Notes under the pieces: generated by a model
What the model saw: the letters and a program-made list of their open reading frames with translations, nothing else
Told to the model about the DNA's origin: nothing
The model's database searches: none
Position numbers and translations under genes: made by a program
Assembly (NCBI RefSeq): GCF_964204645.1
Contig: NC_134032.1
Location: 4,428,916-4,492,915, forward strand
Length of the DNA: 64,000 bases
Direction: 5' to 3'
DNA from: Tubulanus polymorphus
Lineage: Eukaryota; Nemertea; Palaeonemertea; Tubulaniformes; Tubulanidae
In this document: piece after piece, positions 11,021-21,009 of the stretch
Layout of the letters: each line of letters begins with the position of its first letter
How positions within the stretch are numbered: position 1 is the stretch's first letter

Positions 11021-11776
11021 TCCTAACGGTCAGTACTAATCATGCTAAAAATGAAAGAATAAATATCTGGTCAAATAAATGTACTTCATTTCACTAAATA
11101 AAATTTCTAGGCCTTTTCATCGGGTATTTCTGGGCTTCTTATATATCAAATTTCTGTAAAAAAATAGGAGAGCACCATTATTCTACTCCAAGAGGAAATA
11201 CATGGGAGGGGAAATCATTTTAGGGGCCGGAAAGTGGCCGCTCTATAAAATCGGTCGAATTCTTACGAGGTACAAATTTACGAGCGTCAAAAAATCTCTG
11301 AAGCCCTAATTCGTCAATAGGGGTTATTGTATGTCAATTTCTTCATCTTTTTATGATCTACCTCGCTAAATCGGAATCCACTATGAAGTATTATGTTTTA
11401 ATGTTCGCTTTGGCATTAAACTATGAATAGCTTGGCATTTGGAGATGCCTAAATTATCAAAAAATTACTTACGATTTCGGAGCAGGTTGTCACGGTTTCT
11501 CCACCACGAACTAAAGTCTCAAACAATATACCGCGAGGTACCTCGGGTCTTCAGGAAGCGATCTATACTGGTTACGAATTAATATATGCCTATCCATTCA
11601 TGTACTATGTACGCTCAAATACGAATGCCAAAGCCCGGTTTCTTCAGCTTTAAAGCGTTACCAGCAGGTGCGCGTTAGGTCACGTGCGCGCCTTAGCCTA
11701 TCAACAAGACTTTCACGCCGAAACGTTTAAAAGGTCAAGTTTCTAACTTCGTAGAAGAGCTGTAGAGCCGTGCCAA
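11021..11776. other. host-like DNA up to the breakpoint of element A
   Basis: It holds the presumptive 5' flank of the preceding gene and then mixed-composition DNA with no ORF or repeat that I recognise. Composition changes to viral AT-rich at about 11777. Confidence 0.35.
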
Positions 11777-11996
11777 CTGTAAAATATAAATATTTATCAA
11801 ATATTCTACTATCAGAAGGAGTAGAAATAACAATATTTTCACCATTTTTATTAACATTTTTATTACTTATTTTTTCTTTTACAGCTTTTTTATATTCTTG
11901 TGATTTAATTCCTAATTGTCGAGACCATTCAATTTGTTTCTGAGTTCTCGGTTTTTTCTTCACAGTTAATTCCTTCACTTCTTTCACCTCGCTCAT
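11777..11996 (-). pseudogene. viral membrane protein, 3' truncated
   Basis: The first residues are a lysine-rich module, RTQKQIEWSRQLGIKSQEYKK, shared with element B (SEKQIKWAREL) and then a polar linker. Reading stops matching where the membrane helix should start (YLYFTVGTAL); beyond that the frame runs into host DNA, so the 89-codon ORF is chimeric at its end. Its ATG lies inside the previous gene and uses ATAATAAATGAG. Confidence 0.6.
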
Positions 11997-12534
11997 TTAT
12001 TATAGAAATATTTTTACTTTCAATATTTGAAAATGTTATAACTCCAGTTGATAATAATGTCATAAATCCTCCTAATTGAAATGATAAATATCCAATCCAT
12101 TTATTTAATTCAGTCATAACTAAATAGTCATTTTTTAAATCGGAATATAATCTATTTTCATTTTCAATTGGTAGTATATAATTACATAATTTACTATAAC
12201 CTTTTACTACATTTTCTGATATCGCGTCATTAATTCTAGCTGTTCTCGCGGCTTCATAAATCTTAAATAATCTAATAATTTCATCTGATTTCATTGTATT
12301 TAATTCATTATAAGTTAAATTTTTACCGACAAAATTTTTACATTTTCCAGATGCTATTAATATTTCTAATTGATGTTTACAATAAAGATAATATTCATAA
12401 TTATTATTTGTTGTAACAATATTTAAAGCACCATCATCTGGAGTTAATTTTGTTTCTGTTATTCCTAAATCATATAAAGTTTTTTCAATTGGAACATCAC
12501 CATTTTTAGATTTTATTTTCTTTTCACCTCCCAT
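11929..12534 (-). CDS. conserved Polinton membrane protein, 201 aa
   Basis: It pairs with the 200-aa gene of element B: both have IEKTL.DLGI near residue 15-25, YEYYLYCKH, SYSKLCN-type and LKNDYLVMTEL segments, and a C-terminal hydrophobic segment (FQLGGFMTLLSTGVITFSNI, about 152-171). The same layout is familiar from unnamed animal Polinton proteins. Function is unknown; a virion membrane role is plausible. The C-terminal tail after the helix has diverged and overlaps the next gene by 68 nt. It has a perfect 21-nt structural-type promoter at 12532-12552. Confidence 0.7.
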   Translation of the reverse strand: MGGEKKIKSKNGDVPIEKTLYDLGITETKLTPDDGALNIVTTNNNYEYYLYCKHQLEILIASGKCKNFVGKNLTYNELNTMKSDEIIRLFKIYEAARTARINDAISENVVKGYSKLCNYILPIENENRLYSDLKNDYLVMTELNKWIGYLSFQLGGFMTLLSTGVITFSNIESKNISIINERGERSEGINCEEKTENSETN

Positions 12535-12549
12535 TTATATAACAAAAAA

Positions 12550-12825
12550 ATTAATTGTGTGATGTTGCAACTAGAATTTAACTAGAATGTAACTAGAATT
12601 CAACTAGATTAACAAGCTAGTTGAAATATTGTTGTGTTTGTTTATTTCTTGTTAAATCTAGTTGATTTTTGTTTCAACTACAAACAACTAGAATTCAACT
12701 AGAATGTAACTAGAATTAAAATAGATTAACAAGCTAGTTAAAATATTGTTAAATCTATTTGATTTTTGTTACAACTACCAATAACTAGAATTAAACTAGA
12801 TTAACAAACTAATTGAATTTAAATA
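12550..12825. repeat. repeat array of actagaattcaactaga units
   Basis: About 135 bp is repeated twice. Each copy has several aactagaattc/aactagaatgt units, then ttaacaagctagtt and ttgttaaatct-gattttt. The units are partly self-complementary around ctag. This fills the gap between the ATPase and the 201-aa gene; a looser version lies beside the matching gene of element B (38180-38345). Confidence 0.65.
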
Positions 12826-13427
12826 AATTCATATTTAAATGGGTGTTGTAATCTAAATAGTAATTTTGATCTTTTAATATTTTTCAACTTATCCATATAT
12901 TCATTATGTAAATCATGTGGAATAATATCATTTTCCTCAAGTGCATTTTTCATCGATTTTCTATCTTTATTGTAGAATAAAACTAGAAATCTTATATTCT
13001 CTCTAAAATCTTTCACAATTGAATTATATTTCTGATTTAAAACCCATGTTGTTATCCTAAAATGTCTCCCAGAGAAAGCTAAATACCATAACTCACTTTC
13101 TCTAACTTTTGAATCATGTAGATTAGCACAATCATCTATAATGAATAATGTATTTGATCCTTTATAAATATCAATTGCTATTTTAATACAATTATCTAAA
13201 TTTTCTTTAACTGTTTTAGGATCTAATATAATAAATTTATTATTTCTAGTAATATTTCTATCATAAGTTTGATTAAATTCATATGTTGGACAAAATAATA
13301 CTATATTATCAAAATAGTTTTTGTAAACAGTTTCTAATAAATTTAATATAAAATAAGTTTTTCCACAATTTGTTACACCAGAAATTAACATATTATGAGG
13401 CTCAAATATAAATAATTCTTTATTCAT
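12819..13427 (-). CDS. A32/FtsK-type genome packaging ATPase, 202 aa
   Basis: This is a P-loop ATPase that would pump viral DNA into the capsid. Walker A is GVTNCGKT (residues 17-24) and Walker B is TLFIIDDCAN (about 92-101), followed by SGRHFRITTWVLNQKYNS (about 122-139), the usual sensor segment. Size and motif form (CGKT) fit the poxvirus A32 and Polinton packaging family. It lies directly after the integrase (stop and start adjacent at 13427/13428) and begins with a TATATAAATG context. Frame and motifs are intact, unlike the copy in element B. Confidence 0.85.
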   Translation of the reverse strand: MNKELFIFEPHNMLISGVTNCGKTYFILNLLETVYKNYFDNIVLFCPTYEFNQTYDRNITRNNKFIILDPKTVKENLDNCIKIAIDIYKGSNTLFIIDDCANLHDSKVRESELWYLAFSGRHFRITTWVLNQKYNSIVKDFRENIRFLVLFYNKDRKSMKNALEENDIIPHDLHNEYMDKLKNIKRSKLLFRLQHPFKYEFI

Positions 13428-14555
13428 TTATATATTTTTAATTTTACTTGATAATATCCATTCATTGAATTTATCTGGCCATCCAACCCATTTTACTAAA
13501 GAATATTTTTTTCTTTTAATAGTTTTTGTTTTTAATACTTTTTCAATTTTATATTCTTGTTCTAGATTTTCAGTAGTTAAACTTAATTCTTCTTCGTAAA
13601 AGTAGCCATCAACTTTTTCACCATCTAAATCTTCTAATTTATAGACATATGGTTTTGTTGTTATTACCTTTTTTATTTTATATATTTCTCTAGTAAAATT
13701 TCGATCGTATCCTTTGTCAAATATCTTTTTATACTTAGAAATTCTAACATTTTGACCAACTTTAAATTTAGGTTCACCAAAATCATCTACAAGAAATGCT
13801 CCATATAAATTATTCCAAACAATTTCAGCATTTTCAGGTTTTCTAGCATCAATAGGTTTCATTCCAATAGAAGAATGATAAGAATTATTATATCCTTCTA
13901 TCAATTTTGGTAAAACATCAATCCATTTAAAAGTATTATTTGCTGTAAAATATTTCCACATTCTTGTTCTTAATGTTCTATTGAATCGTTCAACAACTGC
14001 AGCTTTTTCATCCGATTTTGTTGAAAAATATTTAATATTATGATTATCTAAGAGTTCATGAACAAGTGAATTATCAAACTCTTTTCCATCATCAAATTGT
14101 ATTTTTTCTGGTTTTAGTTTATCATCCGAAAGAAATTTTCTTAAAACATTTGATGTTTGTACAGCATCTTTTCTATAAAGTGGGAAACTCCATACATAAC
14201 GACTAAAAATATCAATTATATTCAATAACCACCAATAATCATCATTATCTTTCTTAACATTTTTCATATCAATTAAATCTCCTTGCCACTGTTGATCTAC
14301 ATAACTTACCATAGTTTTACGAGTTTTATATTTTCTAACAATTTTTTTATGTGTTGTATACGTTGGTTGTTCTAACATAAATTCATTTATATCTTTATAT
14401 TTAACTAAATTTTGTGGGATTATCTTATCTAATTTATCTTGTTTTACTTTACGCCATATATTTTTAGTAGAAGAATAAGCAACCGAACTCTCAGGGTTGT
14501 AATATAAATTTCTTAAATATTGTTCTTTAGTATTAGGAGTTTTTTTACCACCCAT
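13428..14555 (-). CDS. retroviral-type (rve) integrase with chromodomain, 375 aa
   Basis: It would catalyse insertion of the linear genome into host DNA. The RNase H-fold core has the acidic triad in QGDLIDM (D93), IQFDDGKEF (D155) and AAVVERFNRT (E189). The N-terminal region (YLRNLYYNPES) is the one usual in Polintons. The C-terminus from about residue 330 is a chromodomain (YKIEKVLKTKT...YSLVKWVGWPDKFNEWI) that may guide integration to marked chromatin. It follows hexon on the same strand, whereas in element B integrase lies on the opposite strand to hexon. Confidence 0.9.
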   Translation of the reverse strand: MGGKKTPNTKEQYLRNLYYNPESSVAYSSTKNIWRKVKQDKLDKIIPQNLVKYKDINEFMLEQPTYTTHKKIVRKYKTRKTMVSYVDQQWQGDLIDMKNVKKDNDDYWWLLNIIDIFSRYVWSFPLYRKDAVQTSNVLRKFLSDDKLKPEKIQFDDGKEFDNSLVHELLDNHNIKYFSTKSDEKAAVVERFNRTLRTRMWKYFTANNTFKWIDVLPKLIEGYNNSYHSSIGMKPIDARKPENAEIVWNNLYGAFLVDDFGEPKFKVGQNVRISKYKKIFDKGYDRNFTREIYKIKKVITTKPYVYKLEDLDGEKVDGYFYEEELSLTTENLEQEYKIEKVLKTKTIKRKKYSLVKWVGWPDKFNEWILSSKIKNI

Positions 14556-14585
14556 TTATATATCCTTAATTTTAACTTTATATTT

Positions 14586-15833
14586 CTAATATTGAATACT
14601 ATCTAATTGTGAATTTACAATATTTAATTGCGCGTCAGATATAATATAAATGTGCATTTTAAAATTTTTGATTCCCTTTTTCTTTGTCATGAATAATTGT
14701 ATTCCGTCTTTAGTATTTTGTAGCTTTTTCCCAGAACCATGTAATAAATTATCTTCAGTGGTTCTAAAATCTAACCATAATGCGTATTTATTGCCGGTAT
14801 AATAATCAATTTGATTAATGTTACAATTTTCAAATGATTTTACTTTTTCATTCATAAAATGTTTTCTAATTTCTGGCCATTGATCAATCATTCTCATTCC
14901 TTGACAAAATATTTTATTTGCTATTCCTTCGATAGTTATTTCTACTTTTGTTATTTCAGGATTATAATAATTATCTACCTTTATTGCGCCATTAGTATAC
15001 GTTCCAATGGTAAAAAATATTAATATACCTTTAATAGATCTTCTTGGGAAGTTAATATTCTCATTAATTATTTCATCATTTGCATTAATAGTTACAGTTT
15101 TAAATTTATCAATATAATCATATAATAATGAAAATCCTTGATTGTATTGAGTTTGAATTGTGTTAGCAATATTTTCATTAGTTATTGTGTTATATTCTAA
15201 ACATATATTCGATAATTTATAACTCATATCTTTAACAACGTTAGATAATACAATTTCATTTACAGGAGCAAATGTTATCTCAAATATAATATCTTCTTGA
15301 ATTGCGTATTTATATAAAGGTGCATTATTATTTATCAATTCAAAGTCTAAAGGAATTTTATATTTGCTTCCATAAATCTTTTTAATCAAATTATCTACGC
15401 CATTATTTACTACTGCGTTATTGGCTTCAGATCTTAATTTATTTTGGTTTTCTGATTGAATACCCTGAAATATCATATTATTTCTATTTTCTTTAGTTAA
15501 CCATAAATCTTTATAATGCATAAATAAATTATAATCATCTAATGAGAAAACTGTTTCCGGACCAATCTTTATAGTTAATTTTTTAATCAAATATCTTCCA
15601 ACATTATCAACAACATAATTGTTATCATGGCCGGTTACTTTTATATCAGCTGATAAATAAATACTATTTGGAATATAAAAAGTATTTTGTGTTAATCTAG
15701 GAATTCTAACATATAAAGTTTCATCGGGATTAATATTAGAAGGGTTATGAGTAATTATATGATGAGGTCTTTCTGCTTTAATAGCATTAGATATTCTAGA
15801 AATCTTAGAAGGACTTATATAACTCCCACTCAT
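14586..15833 (-). CDS. major capsid protein (hexon-like, double jelly-roll), 415 aa
   Basis: It should form the pseudo-hexagonal capsomers of the virion. Recognisable conserved stretches are YIPNSIYLSADIKV, VDNVGRYLIKKLTIKIG with DLWLTKENRNN, KIPLDFELI, IFEITFAPVNEIV and FPRRSIKGILIFF followed by YNPEITKVEITIEGIANK. These match the animal Polinton/adintovirus hexon pattern as I know it. The frame is complete and close to the element B copy at the same length. A 21-nt structural promoter lies at 15831-15851. Confidence 0.85.
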   Translation of the reverse strand: MSGSYISPSKISRISNAIKAERPHHIITHNPSNINPDETLYVRIPRLTQNTFYIPNSIYLSADIKVTGHDNNYVVDNVGRYLIKKLTIKIGPETVFSLDDYNLFMHYKDLWLTKENRNNMIFQGIQSENQNKLRSEANNAVVNNGVDNLIKKIYGSKYKIPLDFELINNNAPLYKYAIQEDIIFEITFAPVNEIVLSNVVKDMSYKLSNICLEYNTITNENIANTIQTQYNQGFSLLYDYIDKFKTVTINANDEIINENINFPRRSIKGILIFFTIGTYTNGAIKVDNYYNPEITKVEITIEGIANKIFCQGMRMIDQWPEIRKHFMNEKVKSFENCNINQIDYYTGNKYALWLDFRTTEDNLLHGSGKKLQNTKDGIQLFMTKKKGIKNFKMHIYIISDAQLNIVNSQLDSIQY

Positions 15834-15874
15834 TTATTAAACAAAAAAATTAATTATTTATTTTTGATCATGGT

Positions 15875-17322
15875 TTACTTGATATTTTTTGATATCATGT
15901 TTACTAAACCAAAAATAATAGCACTTACAACAGTTATTAAAAATAAAATTATATGTTCAGCAGCAAAGTTAAGAATATTACCTGCAGATTTCAATATAAA
16001 ACCAACAATTGAAGCAATAACTCCTGGCAATGCTGCAGCAGATTTTTTAGATAGTTCCCATAAATATTTTGCTAATTTCTTTAAACCATCTTTAACTTTA
16101 TCTTGTATAGAATTATTATCTGGGGGTTTATCTGGTTTATTGGGAGTAGGAGTAGATTTCAAAGCATTTGATATTGCTAAACCAATTGTTGTAAATAACA
16201 TAGTTACAGCTGTTAGAATTGAAAGAATTGTTATTCCTTCTAATTTAAATAATAACTTTATTCTATCTTTTAATGATATTTCAGAATTTGGTTTAATCAA
16301 CAAATCTTTAAAAATAACTTTTAATCTATTAATATTATAATCATATGATTTTAATAATAATTTAATTTCTTCTTTCTGTACTTCTAAATTATCTTTTAAA
16401 TTACTAATTTAAGACTAATGTCTTTTTCTAAACGTAATTCTTTTTGCCTATATTCTATTTCATCAATTACTTGATGATCTAAATCAGACTTTAATTGTTC
16501 TATTTCTTTATTTTTATCAGTTAATTCTTTTTCTAAAGTTCTAATTTTAAAATCTCTTATACTTTTATTATGTGCAATTTTATCAGATGCAAGTCTTATA
16601 CTAATAATTTCTCTAATTGCTTTATCAGAAAATATATCTAAATCTTCTAATTCTTGATCTGTTGCATCAAATAATCCATTCGGTAAAAGTTTTTCAATTG
16701 GAACTTTATTTGATCTAAGTTTACTATTTTTGGAAGTTATATTCTGTTCAGAAGTTGTTTCTGTTTCTGATTTCTTTTTGATTATTTCAAATAATTCATT
16801 AATTCTTTGTTTAAATACATCTATATTATCATCTATTTCTTTTTGTGTAACATCAGTTATTTCATTACTATTACTTATTATTTTAATTCTATCTGGTTTT
16901 AATTTTTCTAAAGTTGATTCTGATAATATTTTATTTTTATTATTTTTATAAGTGATATCAATATAATAATCACCTTTCAAACGATAATAACATTTACCAT
17001 TATCTAAAGATTTTAATTGATCTGCTAAAAGTCCAACGTCTTCGTCATTTATGTTAAAATTAGATTTTTCAATTAAATCTTCTAATTTAGGTATTTTGTT
17101 TAAATTATCTAAATCTTGTTTTACTAAATCTGGGTCTAAATTTTCAGGATTTAATTGTGATTCTGCATTTTTAATATAATCAGGCATATTTAAATTATTG
17201 TTATATTCTGGTTCATTACCATCATTAAAACTTGTTTCATCAAAATCAGGTGGTTGTTCATCAGTTATATCAGGTTCATCAAAAGGATCCATTCCAATAT
17301 CTTCTCCACCTTCTACATTCAT
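15875..17322 (-). pseudogene. large coiled-coil/membrane virion protein, frameshifted
   Basis: It corresponds to the 522-aa gene of element B. The first 308 codons hold the acidic N-terminus and coiled coil; a frameshift near 16396-16410 ends that frame. A second frame continues without a gap in homology to 15875 with the hydrophobic C-terminal domain (ITILSILTAVTMLF, proline-rich spacer, LPGVIASIVGFIL). Parts between the two frames are also shorter than in B. Structural promoter at 17320-17340. Confidence 0.8.
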
Positions 17323-17338
17323 TTATATAATAAAAAAA

Positions 17339-18675
17339 TTAAAATTTAAAATATAATATTCCTCCTATAACAATTCCTATACAAGTTATAGCTAATTTAG
17401 TATTTTCATGGAATTTATTATCATCATTTAGTTTAATTATATCATGTTGAATTTTATCGGTTTTAATATCACCGTGTGGGTGCCGTACGGCATCATTTTC
17501 TGTAGTATTGTAATCTTTTATTTTGGAATCATTATTTAATTTAATATTATTAGTTTTAGTTTCTGTTGATTGAATATGTTTTTTATTTTTTTCACCTTCC
17601 ATTAATTTTGGAGCAGTAATAATCTTTTTATTTATATCATTTAATCCAATTGAATTATTTATTGTTGCAGTTTTAATTAGATTATTATAACCAATTATAT
17701 TTCCCATCTTTAATACTAAATCATTAGAAATAATTAATAGATCAGGTCCTATACAATAATCTAATCTAATATGTGATTTATCTAAATAATTTTGATATCT
17801 TACAATGTTTTCTGGAATCGATCTATTTTTATCATTATGAATGGAATCTTCAAATAATACTTTGAATTGTTTCTGCGCATCAAATGAAGTACTATTATTT
17901 CCAACTATTGGTGATCTTGTTTCAACTTGTGCACCTAAAATACATATCAAATAAGTTCTAATTGATTGATTTATTCTTTGTATACCGGGTTTTGTAAATC
18001 CTTCACTATAAGATTCAATAAAATAAACCCAACCATTATTATTATTAATTTTATAATTATGATAAGCTCCAATTCTATGCATATAATCAATTCTTTTTAT
18101 TTCATACTGTTCACCGACACCTTGCAATTTACCATGCGCTCTAAAATCGAAATTAATATTTATATTAAATTATTACATATTTTATAAAACTTAGATAGAT
18201 TAATATTATTATCTAATTCTTTAAAATATTTTGATCCAGGTGAAGGGCATTCTAATTCATTTAATATAATTCTAATTTGAAAGTATACATGAAATCTAAA
18301 TATTGTATGAATGAATTTTAAATCAGAATATTTCAAATTTTTATCTAAGTTATTCAAGTGATCATGCCAACTTACACCACAACCAGCTGTTGCACAATGA
18401 ACAGCAAAATTTAATTGATTCTGCCAATATTTCATATTAGATTTTACTTTATATATATTATATTCATCTCGAGTAAAAGTAACTTCATATGTATTAAATA
18501 TATTTTCCATTTTAGAAATAAAATAGTTTGTTTCAGTAACATAAATTTCTAAATTAATCAATGAAGGTAAAACTAAATTTTTATATATTATCATGTTACT
18601 AAAATCTATTGCTGGAATATTATATTTATAATATTCATGTGATTTATTATATTGGAAAGCTTTTGGAAACCCCAT
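17339..18675 (-). pseudogene. conserved virion protein, frameshifted by one base
   Basis: It corresponds to the 433-aa gene of element B. Relative to that copy one base is missing at about 18170, splitting it into a 171-codon frame (MGFPKAFQYNK, LNFAVHCATAGCGVSWHDHL) and a 262-codon frame (IKRIDYMHRIGAYH onward). It ends in a membrane helix (LAITCIGIVIGGILYFKF). The second frame carries a palindromic insertion not present in B, adding DAVRHPHGD in frame. Confidence 0.85.
17471..17491 (-). repeat. palindromic insertion, copy 3, inside a coding frame
   Basis: On the minus strand GCCGTACGGCACC and CACACGGT are flanked by GAT on both sides (17468-17470 and 17492-17494). Element B has no such sequence at the matching site. 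The net change is a multiple of three, so the frame is kept (AVRHPHG). Confidence 0.75.
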
Positions 18676-18691
18676 TTATATAATAAAAAAA

Positions 18692-19126
18692 TTAATAATT
18701 AACTAATTCTTTTAATAATTTATCTTGTTCTTCAACTGTTATATGACCATTTAAACTTATTATATAATCTAGTGTATTCTCTAATTTATTAATTTCTTTT
18801 ATATTAGTTTTAATTTTTTCTTTATTACTTTTTATATTTAATTTTGAACTTATACCAGTTAAAACACTTGAACTTAATCCTAATACACCAATTGATATAG
18901 CTAAAGGTGTTAATGGACTGAATATTGCTAAAAATGTTATTACAGAACTAATTGTAACCGAACCACTTATAATCAAATAATATATAATTTTACTTTTTAA
19001 ATATTTTTTCTTTTTTATCTTTAAGTCACTTTCAAATTCTAATATTTGTTTTTCTAAATATGTTTTTAATTTAGTTTTATTTATATCATGAGGAATAATA
19101 TCAATACTATCAACTTTATCTTCCAT
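18692..19126 (-). CDS. small viral protein with two membrane helices, 144 aa
   Basis: A polar, lysine-rich N-terminal helix (residues 15-45) is followed by two hydrophobic segments (IIYYLIISGSVTISSVITFLA and LAISIGVLGLSSSVLTGI) and a coiled-coil-like charged tail. It is nearly identical to the element B copy but runs six residues longer, to LLKELVNY. Function is unknown; as part of the capsid block it is probably a virion membrane component. Promoter of structural type at 19124-19144. Confidence 0.7.
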   Translation of the reverse strand: MEDKVDSIDIIPHDINKTKLKTYLEKQILEFESDLKIKKKKYLKSKIIYYLIISGSVTISSVITFLAIFSPLTPLAISIGVLGLSSSVLTGISSKLNIKSNKEKIKTNIKEINKLENTLDYIISLNGHITVEEQDKLLKELVNY

Positions 19127-19142
19127 TTATTTAGAATAAAAA

Positions 19143-19568
19143 TTACTTATTAGTAAACTTATAAGCAACAAATATAACAATAACTGTTCCACCTAAAATC
19201 CATATTTTTTCATATTTCTGTTGTTCTTTACTTGGGGTATAATAATCTGATAATTTAGGTTTGTATAGATGTAATTTTTCTTTATTGGTTACCGCGTTAT
19301 ATAAACTCATTGCATCATCAACTGATTGAAAATCTCTATGTGAAATCTTCTGATCATATAATTCTTTATTGATGTAAACCATATAGTTTTGTCTCTTTTC
19401 TCTATATTCTTCTGCAGCTTTATTGTATTTCTCTAACGCTAAGTTATGTCTTCTTTGTTCTCCTAATGAACTATTTTTATCAATATGTTTAAATAAATAT
19501 CCACCACCAGTAAATGCCAAAGCGTTAACAATTGCCGATCCTATAATAGTTATAATTGCAGAAGCCAT
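19143..19568 (-). CDS. small viral membrane protein, 141 aa
   Basis: It has an N-terminal hydrophobic segment (IITIIGSAIVNALAFTGGGYLF, about 4-25), a long basic, tyrosine-rich helical middle (HNLALEKYNKAAEEYREKRQNY), and a C-terminal membrane helix (ILGGTVIVIFVAYKF, about 124-138). It differs from the element B copy at only a few residues. Unknown function; probably a virion or assembly protein. Structural promoter at 19566-19586. Confidence 0.7.
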   Translation of the reverse strand: MASAIITIIGSAIVNALAFTGGGYLFKHIDKNSSLGEQRRHNLALEKYNKAAEEYREKRQNYMVYINKELYDQKISHRDFQSVDDAMSLYNAVTNKEKLHLYKPKLSDYYTPSKEQQKYEKIWILGGTVIVIFVAYKFTNK

Positions 19569-19593
19569 TTATTTAACAAAAAAATTATTGCAT

Positions 19594-19815
19594 TTATATG
19601 GGAGGAATATATTTTTGTTTTTCCAAATAATCAATAGTTAAATTAGATAAAGTAACTGCTAATGTTAACATTAAAATATCATTTATATCAAATCTATCAA
19701 CATTAACACTTCCCATTTTGAATACTTTTTTTAATACCATTGAATAACCAACCGTTCCAACTGATAGTAATGCTCCATTATATAATCCAGTTATTATCCA
19801 CTTATTATCACTCAT
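19594..19815 (-). CDS. small viral membrane protein, 73 aa
   Basis: Two moderately hydrophobic segments (ALLSVGTVGYSMVL and ILMLTLAVTLSNLTI) end in QKYIPPI. It is identical to the element B copy except for one residue (M versus K). Such conservation between copies that carry frameshifts elsewhere suggests constraint or recent duplication. Unknown function. Structural promoter at 19813-19833. Confidence 0.65.
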   Translation of the reverse strand: MSDNKWIITGLYNGALLSVGTVGYSMVLKKVFKMGSVNVDRFDINDILMLTLAVTLSNLTIDYLEKQKYIPPI

Positions 19816-19818
19816 TTA

Positions 19819-20172
19819 TTAATCAAAAAAATTACTATCTTCAAAATATTTAGTTATCTTATTTATGATTAATTCAACATTTATTTTATTACTAGTTTCA
19901 TTTGTATATATTTCAATTATTATTTTTTTAATATCATCGATGATAAAATCCTCATCTAATTCATAAAATCTTAAAGATTCTCTAATTAAATTAGTAATCT
20001 TTTCTACATTTAAAGTTTCTTTATCTATTGTTGTTTCATACTCAAATGTTGTTTCATTAGAAAATGCAATATTTTTGATATGTGTTATTACATCATTAAT
20101 GTTAAATTTCATTTCTTTCTCACGTTTAAAATCAAATCCAAAACATATACTCGGTCCAACAGTTATATTCAT
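19819..20172 (-). CDS. small acidic viral protein, 117 aa
   Basis: A soluble, acidic, mostly helical protein opening with NITVGPSICFGFDF. It sits between penton and the 73-aa gene in both elements and is nearly identical in both. No motif or known family recognised. The promoter at 20170-20190 has a shorter T-run than most (AATTTTTCACC, then TATATAAATG) but the same 21-nt register. Confidence 0.65.
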   Translation of the reverse strand: MNITVGPSICFGFDFKREKEMKFNINDVITHIKNIAFSNETTFEYETTIDKETLNVEKITNLIRESLRFYELDEDFIIDDIKKIIIEIYTNETSNKINVELIINKITKYFEDSNFFD

Positions 20173-20188
20173 TTATATAGGTGAAAAA

Positions 20189-20941
20189 TTACTCTTTACA
20201 TCTTATAACTAATTCATAAATTACAGGAAAGTTATTCAAATCAATTGAATAACCATTATGATTTCTTATTTCTAATTTAAAATTATTGAAATGTGGAATA
20301 CAAGGTTTAAAATCACATTCAGCTAAATTATAATTTATTTGCGTTCCAAATTGTTTGACATTTTTTAATGGTAAAATATTTAATAAACCAGAATTACAAA
20401 TTGTATCTTTAGTTGCTTCAAATGTTTTTGTTGGGTCAATTAAATTGCAATAAATATAAAAATGTGTAAAAGGTATTAAGTTTGATTTACCTTCTGCGTA
20501 TGCTGTAACAATATCTGGGTTAATTCCTAACAGTTTACCTAAAGGTTTTCTTACTGTAAATTTAAATTGTTCGTCTAACCTAATCTTTATTTTATTAGAA
20601 CTAGCACTTTTTAAAATTCTAATACTAAATCCAGAATCACTTCCTAATTTAGCTCGAGCTTTTCTATTAATTTCTTGTGCTAATGTATCTAAATTATATA
20701 ATCCTGGTTTTAAATATATAAAAAACCATTTATTCCTTTTTTTATAAAAGATTGAAAAAATTAAATGTTCAAGACTTTTATCCGTTACATTGTAAAAAGA
20801 ATTACATAAACTTATATTTACTAATTTTAAATCTACACAATTCTTAAATTCTCTATCTAATTGTACTAGTAAATTATGTGATTTATAATTTGTAAGTTTT
20901 CTAGAATCAACAAATATTCTGTATTCTTTTAATTCTAACAT
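20189..20941 (-). CDS. penton / minor capsid protein, 250 aa
   Basis: This should form the capsid vertices (single jelly-roll). The N-terminal pattern YRIFVDSRK, YKSHNLLVQLDREFK, VDLKLVNISLCNSFYNV and LKPGLYNLDTLAQEIN corresponds to the animal Polinton/adintovirus penton start: net-like strand, then a G-x-Y-x-(5)-L helix. It is very similar to the element B copy, with a variable middle (about 75-150) and conserved C-terminus. A TAAAT in the usual promoter register is followed by ATG three bases further on. It is divergently arranged with the zinc-finger gene, 68 bp apart. Confidence 0.8.
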   Translation of the reverse strand: MLELKEYRIFVDSRKLTNYKSHNLLVQLDREFKNCVDLKLVNISLCNSFYNVTDKSLEHLIFSIFYKKRNKWFFIYLKPGLYNLDTLAQEINRKARAKLGSDSGFSIRILKSASSNKIKIRLDEQFKFTVRKPLGKLLGINPDIVTAYAEGKSNLIPFTHFYIYCNLIDPTKTFEATKDTICNSGLLNILPLKNVKQFGTQINYNLAECDFKPCIPHFNNFKLEIRNHNGYSIDLNNFPVIYELVIRCKE

Positions 20942-21009
20942 TATTTATAACATAAAAAAATTACCGCTCATCACTAAAAATTAATTTTAATAAAATTTTT
21001 CCTAAATAA

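Noticed and set aside
15747-16340. 197-codon plus-strand ORF
   Set aside because: Antisense shadow of the frameshifted virion gene and of hexon; the same shadow appears over the element B copy at 31742-32263.
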